Assembly (NCBI GenBank): GCA_964531165.1
Contig: CAZHEA010000003.1
Location: 37,645-101,644, forward strand
DNA: 64,000 nucleotides
Direction: 5' to 3'
Origin: SZUA-229 sp964531165
GTDB taxonomy: Bacteria > Pseudomonadota > Gammaproteobacteria > SZUA-229
Below, one piece after another: positions 8,915-18,241 of the stretch. The position numbers were made by a program, and so were the translations under genes. The notes beneath the pieces are model-generated. The model had not been told where the DNA came from, searched no databases, and saw nothing but the letters and a program-made list of their open reading frames with translations. Every line of letters starts with the position of its first letter. The first letter of the stretch is position 1.

Positions 8915-11066
8915 AATTGATAGAAGAGAGTTTATAAAGTTATCTGTAACGGGTAGTGCTTTTCTGGCTATCGGTTTAAACGTGTCACTGGCACAATCAT
9001 CAACTCCCTCGACAGACAAAAAAGTAAACTTTTCATCCAGTTTGTGGATTAAAATTGATATAGATAATAAATGTGTACTCAATATACCCGAGTCAGAAAT
9101 GGGGCAGGGTATCTATACTGGGCTGGCGACATTGTTGGCTGAAGAACTGGACCTTAACTGGTCTGATGTAACAGTTGAGCGGGCGCCGTCTTTAAATGTT
9201 TATGGTTATCAGTCAACAGGTGGTAGTACCAGTATTAAAAAACGCTGGATTAAATTCAGAGAAATAGGTGCATTAGCACGTCAAATGCTAGTTCAGGCAG
9301 CAGCTAAAAAGTGGGCCATTCCTGTCAATAAGTGCTACACAGAAAATGCAACGGTGTATAGCTCAGTTAATCATCAAAGCATTAAGTATTCCGAGCTTAT
9401 TGAGCTGGCTAATCAGTTAACCATACCTGACAATGCACTACTTAAAGATAACCATCAGTTTAAACTAATTGGTAAAACTACAGCACGTATTGATTCCCTT
9501 GATAAGGTGAAAGGTAAAGCTGTATTCGGCATTGACGTGCAGTTAGCGAATATGATATTTGCGACAACGCTACACCCACCTGTTTTTGGTGCAACGGTAG
9601 GCAAGATTAATGACAGTAAAGCGATTGAGATTCACGGTGTTATAAAAATATTCAAAATAGACAATGCTGTCGCAGTTGTTGCAGATAATAGCTGGAGTGC
9701 ATTTAAGGCAGCTAAACTATTAGAGATAGAGTGGCAAAACAACCATAGCGTAATCGATAGTGCATTGATTCGAGAAAAATCATTAGCCGCATTAAAATCA
9801 CCGTCATCTATTGCCAGTGAAAAAGGTAATGTTTTTTCTGAAAAATATAAGAATGAAGTGTCGGCAATCTATTCAGCACCATTTCAGGCACATGCTACGA
9901 TGGAACCAATGAATTGTACGGCACATATTCATGATGGAGTTTGTGAAATATGGGCGCCGACACAATCACCGAGCAGAGCTAAATCTGCAGCTAAAAAACA
10001 TTATTACAATACTGCAGATCGTATTTATGCAAAGGCCAGGTCATTGCTTAAAGCCGATGAAGTTGAAGATATTATAGTTAATACCACTTTCTCCGGAGGT
10101 GGTTTTGGACGTCGATTGCAGCAGGATTTTGTTGCTGAAGCAGTTCAAATTGCTAAGCGGTTCGAGCACCCGGTAAAATTAATCTGGAGTCGTGAAGAAG
10201 ATGTACAACATGATTTTTACCGACCGGTTGCCTATACCAGCTTAAAAGCGAATTTAGACAGTAGTGGCTATCCGTCATCACTTGTTCACCATCTGGCCTC
10301 GCCATCGATAAAAGAGAGTTTATGGCCAGGGGCTTTATCGAAAAAAAATGCTATTGATTCGGTCGCTGTGGATGGCGCTTCAAATTCGGCTTATGATATT
10401 GATAACCATAAAGTACAATATTCGCATGTTGAAACACCAGTACCATTGGGTTTCTGGCGTTCTGTGGGTTCATCTATTAATGCTTTTCATCTGGAGTGTT
10501 TTATTGATGAGTTAGCACATAAAGCAGGTATCGATAGCCTGCTTTATCGGCAGGAATTATTGCATTTAAATCCTCGTTTATTACAGACATTAACTCGTGT
10601 AAGTGAAATGTCAGGCTGGAAAAAAGACCCAAATGCTTATTATGGAATAGCTTGTCATACATCTTATGGAAGCCATGTTTCACAGGTTGCAAAAGTGATA
10701 ACGCGCAACGATGAGCTGATAATAGATCATGTTTATTGTGTCATTGACTGTGGTTTTGTTGTTAATCCGGATATTGTTAAGGCACAGTTGGAAGGCAGTA
10801 TTATATTTGGTTTAAGCGCGCTGTTTAGTGAAATAAAGATATCTAAAGGCAAGGTTCAACAAAGTAATTTCCATGATTTTCCTATCTTAACTTTCCAGCA
10901 ATCACCCTCTATTAGCAGTGAAATTATCAATAGTCCAGAAGACCCGGGCGGGGTAGGTGAGCCTGGTGTACCGCCCGCAATTCCGGCAGTTTTAAATGCT
11001 ATGTTTTCTGCTACCGGCAAGAGAATTCGTCATCTACCAGTCCAAGCTTCTGATTTTAGTTTATAA
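8907..11066 (+). CDS. iorB: Molybdopterin-binding large subunit, Tat-exported (IorB-like)
   Basis: Large catalytic subunit of a xanthine-oxidase-family hydroxylase, about 719 residues from ATG 8907. That start has a GAAAG element eight to nine bases before it; ATGs at 8892 and 8901 are also in frame. The N-terminus carries a twin-arginine signal (DRREFIKLSVTGSAFLAIG), so the folded enzyme and partner are probably exported to the periplasm. Cofactor motifs include ESEMGQGIYTGLATLLAEEL, TTFSGGGFGRRLQQDF, PVPLGFWRSVGSS and a late PGGVGEPGVPPAIPAVLNA with the probable active-site Glu. Length matches IorB and related aldehyde dehydrogenases. The true substrate (isoquinoline, nicotinate-like ring or aldehyde) is unknown. 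An operon with the preceding 2Fe-2S gene is shown by the 8-base overlap. Confidence 0.92.
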   Translation: MNKIDRREFIKLSVTGSAFLAIGLNVSLAQSSTPSTDKKVNFSSSLWIKIDIDNKCVLNIPESEMGQGIYTGLATLLAEELDLNWSDVTVERAPSLNVYGYQSTGGSTSIKKRWIKFREIGALARQMLVQAAAKKWAIPVNKCYTENATVYSSVNHQSIKYSELIELANQLTIPDNALLKDNHQFKLIGKTTARIDSLDKVKGKAVFGIDVQLANMIFATTLHPPVFGATVGKINDSKAIEIHGVIKIFKIDNAVAVVADNSWSAFKAAKLLEIEWQNNHSVIDSALIREKSLAALKSPSSIASEKGNVFSEKYKNEVSAIYSAPFQAHATMEPMNCTAHIHDGVCEIWAPTQSPSRAKSAAKKHYYNTADRIYAKARSLLKADEVEDIIVNTTFSGGGFGRRLQQDFVAEAVQIAKRFEHPVKLIWSREEDVQHDFYRPVAYTSLKANLDSSGYPSSLVHHLASPSIKESLWPGALSKKNAIDSVAVDGASNSAYDIDNHKVQYSHVETPVPLGFWRSVGSSINAFHLECFIDELAHKAGIDSLLYRQELLHLNPRLLQTLTRVSEMSGWKKDPNAYYGIACHTSYGSHVSQVAKVITRNDELIIDHVYCVIDCGFVVNPDIVKAQLEGSIIFGLSALFSEIKISKGKVQQSNFHDFPILTFQQSPSISSEIINSPEDPGGVGEPGVPPAIPAVLNAMFSATGKRIRHLPVQASDFSL

Positions 11067-11068
11067 AC

Positions 11069-11761
11069 ATGCAGTCTCAATTGCTTGATTCGGTCAATAC
11101 AGTGCAAACCCCTGAAGGTATTGATATTCATCTAAGGCTTGCGGGAATATGGCCAAGAAGTGTTGCGTGGTTAATTGATGTTGTAATACGTAGTGTAGTG
11201 TATGTTGCACTGGCTATACTCACACGATTTTTTGGTGATTTTGGTGCGGGCTTGATGTTAATTGCATTCTTTTTTATGGAATGGTTTTACCCGGTTTTAT
11301 TCGAAGTATTTAATAATGGTATGACACCGGGTAAAAAATATCTAAAAATACAGGTGCTAAATAGTGATGGTACACCGATTGGCTGGTCTGCATCATTACT
11401 GCGTAATATTTTGCGGACGGTTGACTTTCTACCGTTTTTTTATGGGCTTGGTTTTATATCAATGTTAATGAATAATCGATTTCAAAGGCTTGGTGATCTT
11501 GCTGCAGACACCATTGTCGTTTATGACAAAGGCATATCAGGTATACAGGTTATTCCACAATATGCGCATTTAAAAGCTGACTATCCTTTAAGTTTACAAG
11601 AGCAGCAATCTATTATTCGTTATGCTGAACGCTGTAGTCAATTATCTGATGAGCGTTTACAGGAGCTTGCAGAGTTCTTAAATTCTGTTGATGTTAAGGA
11701 TCATAAAATGACTAAAGAAAAGCTTCTCGGTATCGCTAATGGATTAGTAGGTCATCGATGA
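11069..11761 (+). CDS. RDD-family membrane protein
   Basis: A 230-residue membrane protein that begins with the RDD-domain pattern: VQTPEGIDIHLRLAGIWPRS, then an Asp-containing first helix (VAWLIDVVIRS), a second helix, NGMTPGKKYLKIQVL, RNILRTVDFLPFFYGLGFIS and RLGDLAADTIVVYDK. The C-terminal 70 residues are soluble and helical. RDD proteins are poorly understood; some act in cation or proton exchange. It starts only three bases after the iorB stop but belongs functionally to the MoxR cluster that follows, since the next genes overlap in series. The first gene of such clusters is often an RDD protein. Confidence 0.9.
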   Translation: MQSQLLDSVNTVQTPEGIDIHLRLAGIWPRSVAWLIDVVIRSVVYVALAILTRFFGDFGAGLMLIAFFFMEWFYPVLFEVFNNGMTPGKKYLKIQVLNSDGTPIGWSASLLRNILRTVDFLPFFYGLGFISMLMNNRFQRLGDLAADTIVVYDKGISGIQVIPQYAHLKADYPLSLQEQQSIIRYAERCSQLSDERLQELAEFLNSVDVKDHKMTKEKLLGIANGLVGHR

Positions 11762-12774
11762 AGCAGGCTGATTTTGAAAAAAAATATTCAGTATTCTGGC
11801 TCGAAATTGAAAACAGTTTATCTATTCACGTTAATCGCACTATGACAGATGAAGCGACGAAGGGAAAAATATTTAAACGCGGACGTTACGCACAAGGACC
11901 GGCAGATGATTTTCCAGAAAAATACCGATTAATTTGTCATCATTTATCGCTGGCGCGTTCGAGACATTACAGCCCATTACTGGTTGAACGACTCGAACGC
12001 CTGGTTATCCATGCGCATCAGGTTTTCTATAAACGTAAATCACATTTAATTTCATCAGTTTTAATCTATTTTACTTCTGGTTTTGCACAATCTATTCGAA
12101 CAGAGTGGCGTTGGGTATTATTATCCGGCGTGCTGTTTTTTGGTACCTTATCTGCCATGTTAATTACATTGCAATTTTACCCGGATATGGTCTATACAGT
12201 TATTTCAGCTGAACAATTATCATCGATGGAGTCGATGTACAATCCGCAATTGCGGGAAATGGGCCGAGAGCGTGGAGCCGGTAGTGATTTTCAAATGTTT
12301 GGATATTATATTTTCAATAATACCAGTATAGGATTGAAAACGTTTGCCAGTGGTTTGTTGTTAGGTATAGGGACCGTGTTGGCGTTGATCTTTAATGGTT
12401 TAACTATCGGTGGAGTCGCTGGTTATTTAACCTATATTGGATATGGTTCTACTTTTTGGCCGTTTGTGTCAGGCCATAGTGCACTTGAGTTAACAGCAAT
12501 TGTATTTTCTGGTGCCGCTGGTTTTAAACTTGCATTTTCTATTATTAGTCCGGGTAGAAAACATCGTTTATTGTCATTAAAAGACAGTGCAAAAGACGCT
12601 GTATATATGATGTATGGTGTTGTAGTGATGTTCGTAATGGCGGCATTCGTAGAAGCTTACTGGTCTTCTATGGCAGGTGTTCCGTCATTAATAAAATACA
12701 GTGTTGGAATTATAAGCTGGTTATTACTATTGGCATATTTTGTTTTTTCAGGTCGTCAGTATGCAACTCGATAA
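11758..12774 (+). CDS. SpoIIM-like (DUF95) stage II sporulation protein M homolog
   Basis: A 338-residue membrane protein. The N-terminal 110 residues are soluble and basic. Several membrane segments follow (first near 120-140), with the SpoIIM/DUF95 feature FGYYIFNNTSIGLKTFASG followed by LLGIGTVLALIFNG and an SGHSALELTAI motif. Outside spore formers this family is found beside MoxR AAA ATPases and DUF58 proteins; its role there is not known. The start overlaps the RDD stop (ATGA), showing translational coupling. This organism is not a spore former, so the sporulation name should not be read as function. Confidence 0.88.
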   Translation: MKQADFEKKYSVFWLEIENSLSIHVNRTMTDEATKGKIFKRGRYAQGPADDFPEKYRLICHHLSLARSRHYSPLLVERLERLVIHAHQVFYKRKSHLISSVLIYFTSGFAQSIRTEWRWVLLSGVLFFGTLSAMLITLQFYPDMVYTVISAEQLSSMESMYNPQLREMGRERGAGSDFQMFGYYIFNNTSIGLKTFASGLLLGIGTVLALIFNGLTIGGVAGYLTYIGYGSTFWPFVSGHSALELTAIVFSGAAGFKLAFSIISPGRKHRLLSLKDSAKDAVYMMYGVVVMFVMAAFVEAYWSSMAGVPSLIKYSVGIISWLLLLAYFVFSGRQYATR

Positions 12775-13561
12775 AATCATTATCAGGTTACGTCAGCGTA
12801 GCGCATGGGAGGCAATGGATCTTGGGGTCATGCTTATGCGTCGCCTGTGGCCCGTTCTGCTTTTACCCTGGCTTATTATGATGTCCTTTGTTTTAGTATT
12901 TGTGCTATTTACTGAAATTAATGGCTTTGTATATATTGGCAGCTTTATTATGTGGCTTAGTAAGCCAATATATGAAAGTATGATTTTATATGTTTTAAGT
13001 CGTGGCGTATTTGGTGACTACCAATCCACATCGAGTGTTTATTCTTCAATGGGTAAGTGGATAAAAACAGGTTTATTAACCACGGTTTTTTTCTGGAGAT
13101 TTTCACCTTCACGATCATTTAATATGGCTGTTCATCAGCTTGAAGGCCTATCAGGTAATAAACGCAAACAACGCTTAAGAATATTGCACAATGTTAAAGG
13201 CTCTCACTCTTCCTGGCTAACTGTTATAGGTGTTTTCTTTGAGTATATTTTCACATTAACTTTATATGTTCTGGTTTTTTATATTGCACCGGATACTTCT
13301 GTAGAGTATATAAATGATTTAGTTGATAACCCTGAAGATCCACTGGTGTGGATTGTAATGGGGTCAATAATATATGCAATTACACTTTTTGTACTCGAGC
13401 CATTTTATGTGGCCTCAGGTTTTGTGCTGTATCTTAACAGAAGAACTCAATTAGAGGGCTGGGACATAGAACTGGATTTTAAAAAAATAGCTCAGAGAAT
13501 TCAATCGCAATATCATAAGCCGTCTGTTATACCGTCATCGCATAATGATTTTAAAAAATGA
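12761..13561 (+). CDS. Membrane protein of the MoxR cluster, unknown function
   Basis: A 266-residue membrane protein with hydrophobic segments near residues 30-50, 58-76, 140-165 and 190-215. I do not recognise a named domain with certainty. Position and helix pattern match the poorly named membrane gene found between the SpoIIM-like and DUF4129 genes of gammaproteobacterial MoxR clusters. ATG 12761 is chosen over the TTG at 12740 because MQLDKIIIRLRQRSAWEAMD gives a natural cytosolic start and AGG lies upstream. It overlaps the end of the SpoIIM-like gene by 14 bases and its stop overlaps the next start. A role in a membrane-bound complex is inferred from context only. Confidence 0.8.
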   Translation: MQLDKIIIRLRQRSAWEAMDLGVMLMRRLWPVLLLPWLIMMSFVLVFVLFTEINGFVYIGSFIMWLSKPIYESMILYVLSRGVFGDYQSTSSVYSSMGKWIKTGLLTTVFFWRFSPSRSFNMAVHQLEGLSGNKRKQRLRILHNVKGSHSSWLTVIGVFFEYIFTLTLYVLVFYIAPDTSVEYINDLVDNPEDPLVWIVMGSIIYAITLFVLEPFYVASGFVLYLNRRTQLEGWDIELDFKKIAQRIQSQYHKPSVIPSSHNDFKK

Positions 13562-14469
13562 TAGTGCATCATAGTAAAATTCGTTTATCTATATTAACAA
13601 TTAAGATGTGTAGTGTGTCGTTATTGTTTCTATTACTTATAACGCTACCGGTGTTTTCACTAATGGCGGATAATCAGGAGACGGTCTCAATGAGTAGTCG
13701 ACCTGTATTAGCCGATGAAAGGCTGCCGATTTCTGAGTCAAAAACTATTATTGATGATATAAAACTCAAACAACCTTTTATCAATATAGAGGATGAAGTT
13801 GTCTGGGATTTTGAAGGTACAGAAGATAGTGAAGACAGTGAGATAGACGAAGAAACAAACGATAGTGTTGGATTGAGCTGGTTAAGCGATGTAATAAACT
13901 TTATGGCTATTGTCATTGAGTTGGTTTTATGGATGATACCTTTGCTGGCGCTATTTTATATATATAAATATAGAGAATACTGGCTGGGTATTTTTCACAA
14001 ACAACCTAAAAAAATCAAAAAGCAGTTATTGCCGGAAACCCTGTTCGGTCTTGATATGAAAGCAGATAGCTTACCGGATAATATTGAAACAACAGCTTTT
14101 GAATTATGGTCCAGTCATCACTATAGAGAAGCCGTAAGTTTATTATACCGTGGATCACTTCTGAGTTTGTTTGAACGATATCGTTTTTCATTGCCCTCTG
14201 GTGCAACGGAGCAGGACTGTATTCGATACCTGCAGACATCCATAGATAGTACAGATCAATCAGCGGGTAAAGATGAAATGCTATTTAAAGTTACACGCTT
14301 TAAACAGATAACGGATGTGTGGATAGCGATTGCTTATGCACATAAAATACCTGAAAAAAGTGCATTTAATGAAATATGTAGTGACTGGAACAATGTGTTT
14401 TTTAATAGCAGAAATATAAAGAAAAAAAGTGCTGATCATCATAGTCAGCAGGTAAATAATGATGAGTAA
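13558..14469 (+). CDS. DUF4129-domain membrane protein
   Basis: A 303-residue protein with an N-terminal hydrophobic segment (probable signal or anchor, residues 15-38) and an acidic periplasmic linker (ENEDEE-rich around 75-105). A single strong membrane helix at about 118-140 follows, then a cytosolic C-terminal DUF4129 domain with HHYREAVSLLYRGSLLSLFE, RFSLPSGATEQDC and FKQITDVWIAIAYAHK. DUF4129 proteins sit next to MoxR and DUF58 proteins or transglutaminase genes. Their action is not known. It is coupled to both neighbours by start/stop overlap. The acidic run is compositionally distinct but remains in frame. Confidence 0.87.
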   Translation: MIVHHSKIRLSILTIKMCSVSLLFLLLITLPVFSLMADNQETVSMSSRPVLADERLPISESKTIIDDIKLKQPFINIEDEVVWDFEGTEDSEDSEIDEETNDSVGLSWLSDVINFMAIVIELVLWMIPLLALFYIYKYREYWLGIFHKQPKKIKKQLLPETLFGLDMKADSLPDNIETTAFELWSSHHYREAVSLLYRGSLLSLFERYRFSLPSGATEQDCIRYLQTSIDSTDQSAGKDEMLFKVTRFKQITDVWIAIAYAHKIPEKSAFNEICSDWNNVFFNSRNIKKKSADHHSQQVNNDE

Positions 14470-15634
14470 CAGTCGTATATCATCAGATGTAGTGCTTTAT
14501 ACTTTACTGATTATAATTGTAATTATGTGCGGCTACTGGCTATCTATTAATCTTAGTTATCATACTGTTAAAAAAGATAAAGGCTATCAGGGTGAAGCTC
14601 TTACTAACCGCTATCTGGCGGCAGAATACTTTCTTTTACGCATGGGGCAGGATGCTGAAAAAGTGACGTTATTTGATGCTAAAGCGCTTCAGCTTAAGCG
14701 TAATGATACCTTATTTATTCCGAGTATACGTCTGGCTTTTGACAGCAGACGATCTGAACAGATACTTGACTGGGTTAGAGATGGCGGGCACTTAATTATT
14801 ACCGGCCGAGTTGAGGCAGAAAATGATGCCAGTCAACGGGATTACATTCTTGAGTATGCAGGCCTGAGTGTTGAGCGGCAGGTATTGATCGAGGGATCTA
14901 CTCAGGATGAGACACCTGTTAATGTATCAAGTGTTGATGATGTGCTTTTATTAGTCGACTTTGATGACTATCTGGTGATAACCAAAAGACCTGATTTTGA
15001 TTTTGAAGTTACCTGGGTTATTAAAGATGAAGATAGAATTCATGGTTTGCAAATTTTACTTGGTGACGGACGTTTGACATTATTGTCTGATGTCAGGTTG
15101 TTTGATAATGATTATATTGATAAATATGATCATGCTGCATTTCTGTATTTATTAGCAACAACTCAAACAGAAAAACTGCATTCAGGGGTTTTTAAATATT
15201 CATTATATGAAGATCAGTTAACATTGCTGCAGTGGCTATGGAAAAATGCACAGTTATTTGTAATGTCCTGTATTTTATTATTTACAGTCGTCTTATGGAT
15301 GCTGATGCCTCGCTTTGGACCTTTGATAAAAAATAGTGACCCAGTTAGAAGGCGATTTCTGGATCATTTACATGCATCGGGAAACTATCATTGGCGACAG
15401 GGTAGCTATGCGTTTTTATTAACGGATGTAAAACAGTTGTTGAATCAGCAGGTACAAATGAAATATCCGCAATGGTCAAGTTTAAACCGTCAGGAGAAAA
15501 TTTTACATTTTGCTGATATTAGTCAGATAGACTCAAAAGATATTGAAAAAGCACTTTTTGATACTGAAATTAACCATGTAAGTGGTTTTATAAGTACCAT
15601 GAAAATCCTGGAAAAATTGAGGAAAAGTTTATGA
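14459..15634 (+). CDS. DUF4350-domain membrane protein
   Basis: A 391-residue protein. An N-terminal membrane helix (about 11-30) is followed by a periplasmic Rossmann-like domain (GEALTNRYLAAEYFLLRMGQ, TLFIPSIRL, ILDWVRDGGHLIITG), typical of DUF4350, which resembles glutamine-amidotransferase-like or GldG-like folds. A second helix (about 265-285) leads to a soluble C-terminal domain with a YHWRQGSYAFLLTDVKQLLN segment. In these clusters DUF4350 precedes the MoxR gene directly. It overlaps DUF4129 by 11 bases and moxR by 4. The biochemical role is unknown. Confidence 0.86.
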   Translation: MMSNSRISSDVVLYTLLIIIVIMCGYWLSINLSYHTVKKDKGYQGEALTNRYLAAEYFLLRMGQDAEKVTLFDAKALQLKRNDTLFIPSIRLAFDSRRSEQILDWVRDGGHLIITGRVEAENDASQRDYILEYAGLSVERQVLIEGSTQDETPVNVSSVDDVLLLVDFDDYLVITKRPDFDFEVTWVIKDEDRIHGLQILLGDGRLTLLSDVRLFDNDYIDKYDHAAFLYLLATTQTEKLHSGVFKYSLYEDQLTLLQWLWKNAQLFVMSCILLFTVVLWMLMPRFGPLIKNSDPVRRRFLDHLHASGNYHWRQGSYAFLLTDVKQLLNQQVQMKYPQWSSLNRQEKILHFADISQIDSKDIEKALFDTEINHVSGFISTMKILEKLRKSL

Positions 15635-16599
15635 ACGAAGTTACTACGCAGGATGATGTTAAAAGTATCCAGCAGTTTATACAACACATCAACAGCGTGT
15701 TTATCGGTCAGCAGGAAACCGTAGAGCAGGTTGTCATTGCGATGTTGGCTGCGGGCCATATTCTTATTGAAGGTGTACCGGGTTTAGGGAAAACCCTGCT
15801 GGTACGCTTATTAGCAAAACTGATTAATGGTGAATATGCACGTATTCAGTTTACTCCTGATTTAATGCCCGGCGATATTACAGGTCATGTAATGTTTGAT
15901 AACCAGTCTAATAAGTTTCGAATACGCCGGGGGCCCGTTTTTGCAAATTTATTATTGGCGGATGAAATTAATCGCGCACCTGCAAAAACTCAGTCCGCAC
16001 TACTGGAAGTAATGCAGGAGCATCAAGTGACGTTAGAGGGGAAATCATTACCTGTTCCCGAACCCTATCTGGTGATGGCGACCCAAAATCCTCTTGAACA
16101 TGAGGGAACATACCCTTTGCCGGAGGCGCAATTAGATCGATTTATTATTAAAATCAAAATTGATTATCCGGATGCAGATAATGAGCTGTTAATGATTAAA
16201 TCTGTAACCAGTAATCAGGTGGGAGATCAGTTTTCTATCGATAATATTGCTCAAGCATTTTCAACGAATGATATCGTACGTATGCAAAAGTCTGTCACCG
16301 AGGTATCAATTGACGATAAAGTGTCAGCCTATGCTGTTGCTATCGTCAGGAAAACCCGTGACTGGTCTGGTATTTCAAATGGTGCTGGGCCTAGAGGTGG
16401 TATTGCGATTATACGTTGTGCCCGGGCCCGTGCTTTTATGCGGGGTCGTGATTTTGTTACTCCGGAGGATATAAAGCAGGTTGCTCTGGCGGTGTTGAGG
16501 CATCGTATTATTTTATCACCTGAAATTGAGCTTGAGGGCATGGATGAGGATCAAATTTTAAATGCATTACTTGAACAAGTGCCGGCGCCACGTGAGTAA
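15631..16599 (+). CDS. MoxR-family AAA+ ATPase
   Basis: A 322-residue AAA+ ATPase. Walker A is GVPGLGKT at 48-55, Walker B ends in LLLADEINRA with Asp-Glu at 111-112, sensor 1 is VMATQNPLEHEGTYPLPEAQ, and the arginine-finger/lid region includes GAGPRGGIAIIRCARARAF. MoxR proteins act as chaperone-like motors that help assemble or activate client complexes, often together with proteins carrying a von Willebrand A-like DUF58 domain. The next gene is DUF58, and all upstream genes overlap in series, so a membrane-associated assembly machine is likely. The client is unknown; the molybdenum hydroxylase just upstream on the same strand is one possible candidate (inference only). Confidence 0.95.
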   Translation: MNEVTTQDDVKSIQQFIQHINSVFIGQQETVEQVVIAMLAAGHILIEGVPGLGKTLLVRLLAKLINGEYARIQFTPDLMPGDITGHVMFDNQSNKFRIRRGPVFANLLLADEINRAPAKTQSALLEVMQEHQVTLEGKSLPVPEPYLVMATQNPLEHEGTYPLPEAQLDRFIIKIKIDYPDADNELLMIKSVTSNQVGDQFSIDNIAQAFSTNDIVRMQKSVTEVSIDDKVSAYAVAIVRKTRDWSGISNGAGPRGGIAIIRCARARAFMRGRDFVTPEDIKQVALAVLRHRIILSPEIELEGMDEDQILNALLEQVPAPRE

Positions 16600-16622
16600 T
16601 CACGGGTTATTGATATATAAAA

Positions 16623-17939
16623 ATGATTAAATTTAAACCCGCTGAGCGAACGCTATACATAGTTACCGGATTAACTATTTTTGCTCTGTTATCGGCGATA
16701 TGGACGACACTGGATATTCTTTGGTTATTAATTTCAGGCTGTTTTATTTTCGTTGCTTTTATTGACTTATGGTTTGCATATAAAGCGCCGTTACCATTGG
16801 TTAAACGAACACTTGCCGGGTCATTATCCGTCGGCGTCGTTACAGATGTACTCCTTACTGTTAAAAATACCAGTCAACGTAAAATTATAATTGATATTTT
16901 TGATCACTTTCAGAATAATTCAGATGTCACCGGCATGCCCAGGCGTTTATTGCTCGATGTAAACGAAGTTGCTGAATTAACTTATTATTTAAAGCCACTG
17001 ATGCGAGGCGAGTTAACAATCAGGCAGTTGGAGTGTCAGTTGTTGTCGCCACTTGGTTTATGGCATTATCTACACTTGCTTCCACTGGAGAGTCATTCGC
17101 GGGTATATCCTAACTATGCGCCGGTTATTAAGTATGCTTTTCTGGCGACTGAAAATCATTTAAGCATGATGGGAATACTAAAACACCGGCGTCGTGGCCA
17201 GGGCATGGATTTTCATCAGTTAAGAGAGTTCAGAGAGGGTGACAGCATAAAGCAAATTGACTGGAAGGCGTCATCCAGAATGCGAAAAATGATTGCGCGA
17301 GAATATCAGGATGAACGAGATCAGCAGATTATTGTGATGTTGGATTGTGGCCATAGAATGCTTGCACAGGATGGCGAACTTTCGCATTTTGATTACAGTT
17401 TAAATGCACTTTTACTGCTGTCGTACGTTGCATTGAAGCAGGGAGATTCGATTGGTGTCTCAACGTTCAGTAATGAGTCCCCGCGCTGGATTAAACCGGT
17501 CAAAGGTGTAGTAAATTTAAAATTATTATTGAACGGTATTTATGATTTGCAGCCGGGCTCAGCGGCACCTGATTATTCCAGTGGTGCTAAGGATCTAATC
17601 TTACGTCAACGTAAGCGATCACTGGTTCTGATACTGACCAACTTACGGGATGACGACTCTGATGATTTAATTTCAGCAGTACAAATACTTAAAAAGCATC
17701 ATAAGGTGGTGGTTGCAAGTCTTCAGGAACGGGCTTTAGTAGACAGGCTTGAGCAACCGATTCAAAGTCTAGATGATGCACTATGTGTTGCAGCAACGCA
17801 TTCATACCAGCTTAAACGTAATTTACTGGTTCAGCAGTTACGTAATCATGGAATTAATACGCTGGATGTACTGCCTGAAAAGCTGGCGTTATCTTTGACC
17901 AATACATACCTTGATTTGAAGTCATGTGGTCAAATTTAA
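16623..17939 (+). CDS. DUF58-domain protein (MoxR partner)
   Basis: A 438-residue protein with two N-terminal membrane helices (about residues 11-28 and 31-50), an extra-cytoplasmic beta domain, and the DUF58 signature REFREGDSIKQIDWKASSR. A von Willebrand A-like domain follows, with IIVMLDCGHRM as its metal-site-like start (a DxxxR form, not classic DxSxS), then SLVLILTNLRDDDSDD. DUF58 proteins are the usual partners of MoxR ATPases. The gene lies 23 bases after moxR and ends the seven-gene run. No terminator hairpin was seen right after it. Confidence 0.92.
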   Translation: MIKFKPAERTLYIVTGLTIFALLSAIWTTLDILWLLISGCFIFVAFIDLWFAYKAPLPLVKRTLAGSLSVGVVTDVLLTVKNTSQRKIIIDIFDHFQNNSDVTGMPRRLLLDVNEVAELTYYLKPLMRGELTIRQLECQLLSPLGLWHYLHLLPLESHSRVYPNYAPVIKYAFLATENHLSMMGILKHRRRGQGMDFHQLREFREGDSIKQIDWKASSRMRKMIAREYQDERDQQIIVMLDCGHRMLAQDGELSHFDYSLNALLLLSYVALKQGDSIGVSTFSNESPRWIKPVKGVVNLKLLLNGIYDLQPGSAAPDYSSGAKDLILRQRKRSLVLILTNLRDDDSDDLISAVQILKKHHKVVVASLQERALVDRLEQPIQSLDDALCVAATHSYQLKRNLLVQQLRNHGINTLDVLPEKLALSLTNTYLDLKSCGQI

Positions 17940-18241
17940 TTATTCTCCTTGGTTTTGTTTGATATTAGGTTTCTGTATTTACTGCTGCCTGATGTTTTTG
18001 TTCCTTCAGCGCCAAATATCCAGTTATATTAATGGATAGCGCTGTGTTCCAATATTATTAGACATATACCTTATTATGAATACTTCGTTATATCTGTAAA
18101 GGCAGGTGACCCGTGTCTATCGGCTTTTCAACATAACCGGATTCCCGCCTTCGCAGGATGACAGCACTTTAAGCTGCTGCCGCTACACCGTGAAGTACAA
18201 TAATTACTGATCATTTATCTACTATGTTGTAAAATCAGCTT
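17940..18241. other. 302-base intergenic region with a degenerate dispersed-repeat core
   Basis: No reading frame of note. At 18137-18164 there is a stretch reading CCGGATTCCCGCCTTCGCAG then GATGACAG. This looks like a decayed copy of the palindromic GGATTCCCGC/GCGGGAATGAC repeat scattered through many proteobacterial genomes: the left arm is intact, the right arm has lost bases (AGGATGACAG instead of GGGAATGACAG). The GC-rich insert stands out from its AT-rich surroundings. The remaining bases should hold the promoter of the ABC transporter gene at 18242. Confidence 0.4.
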
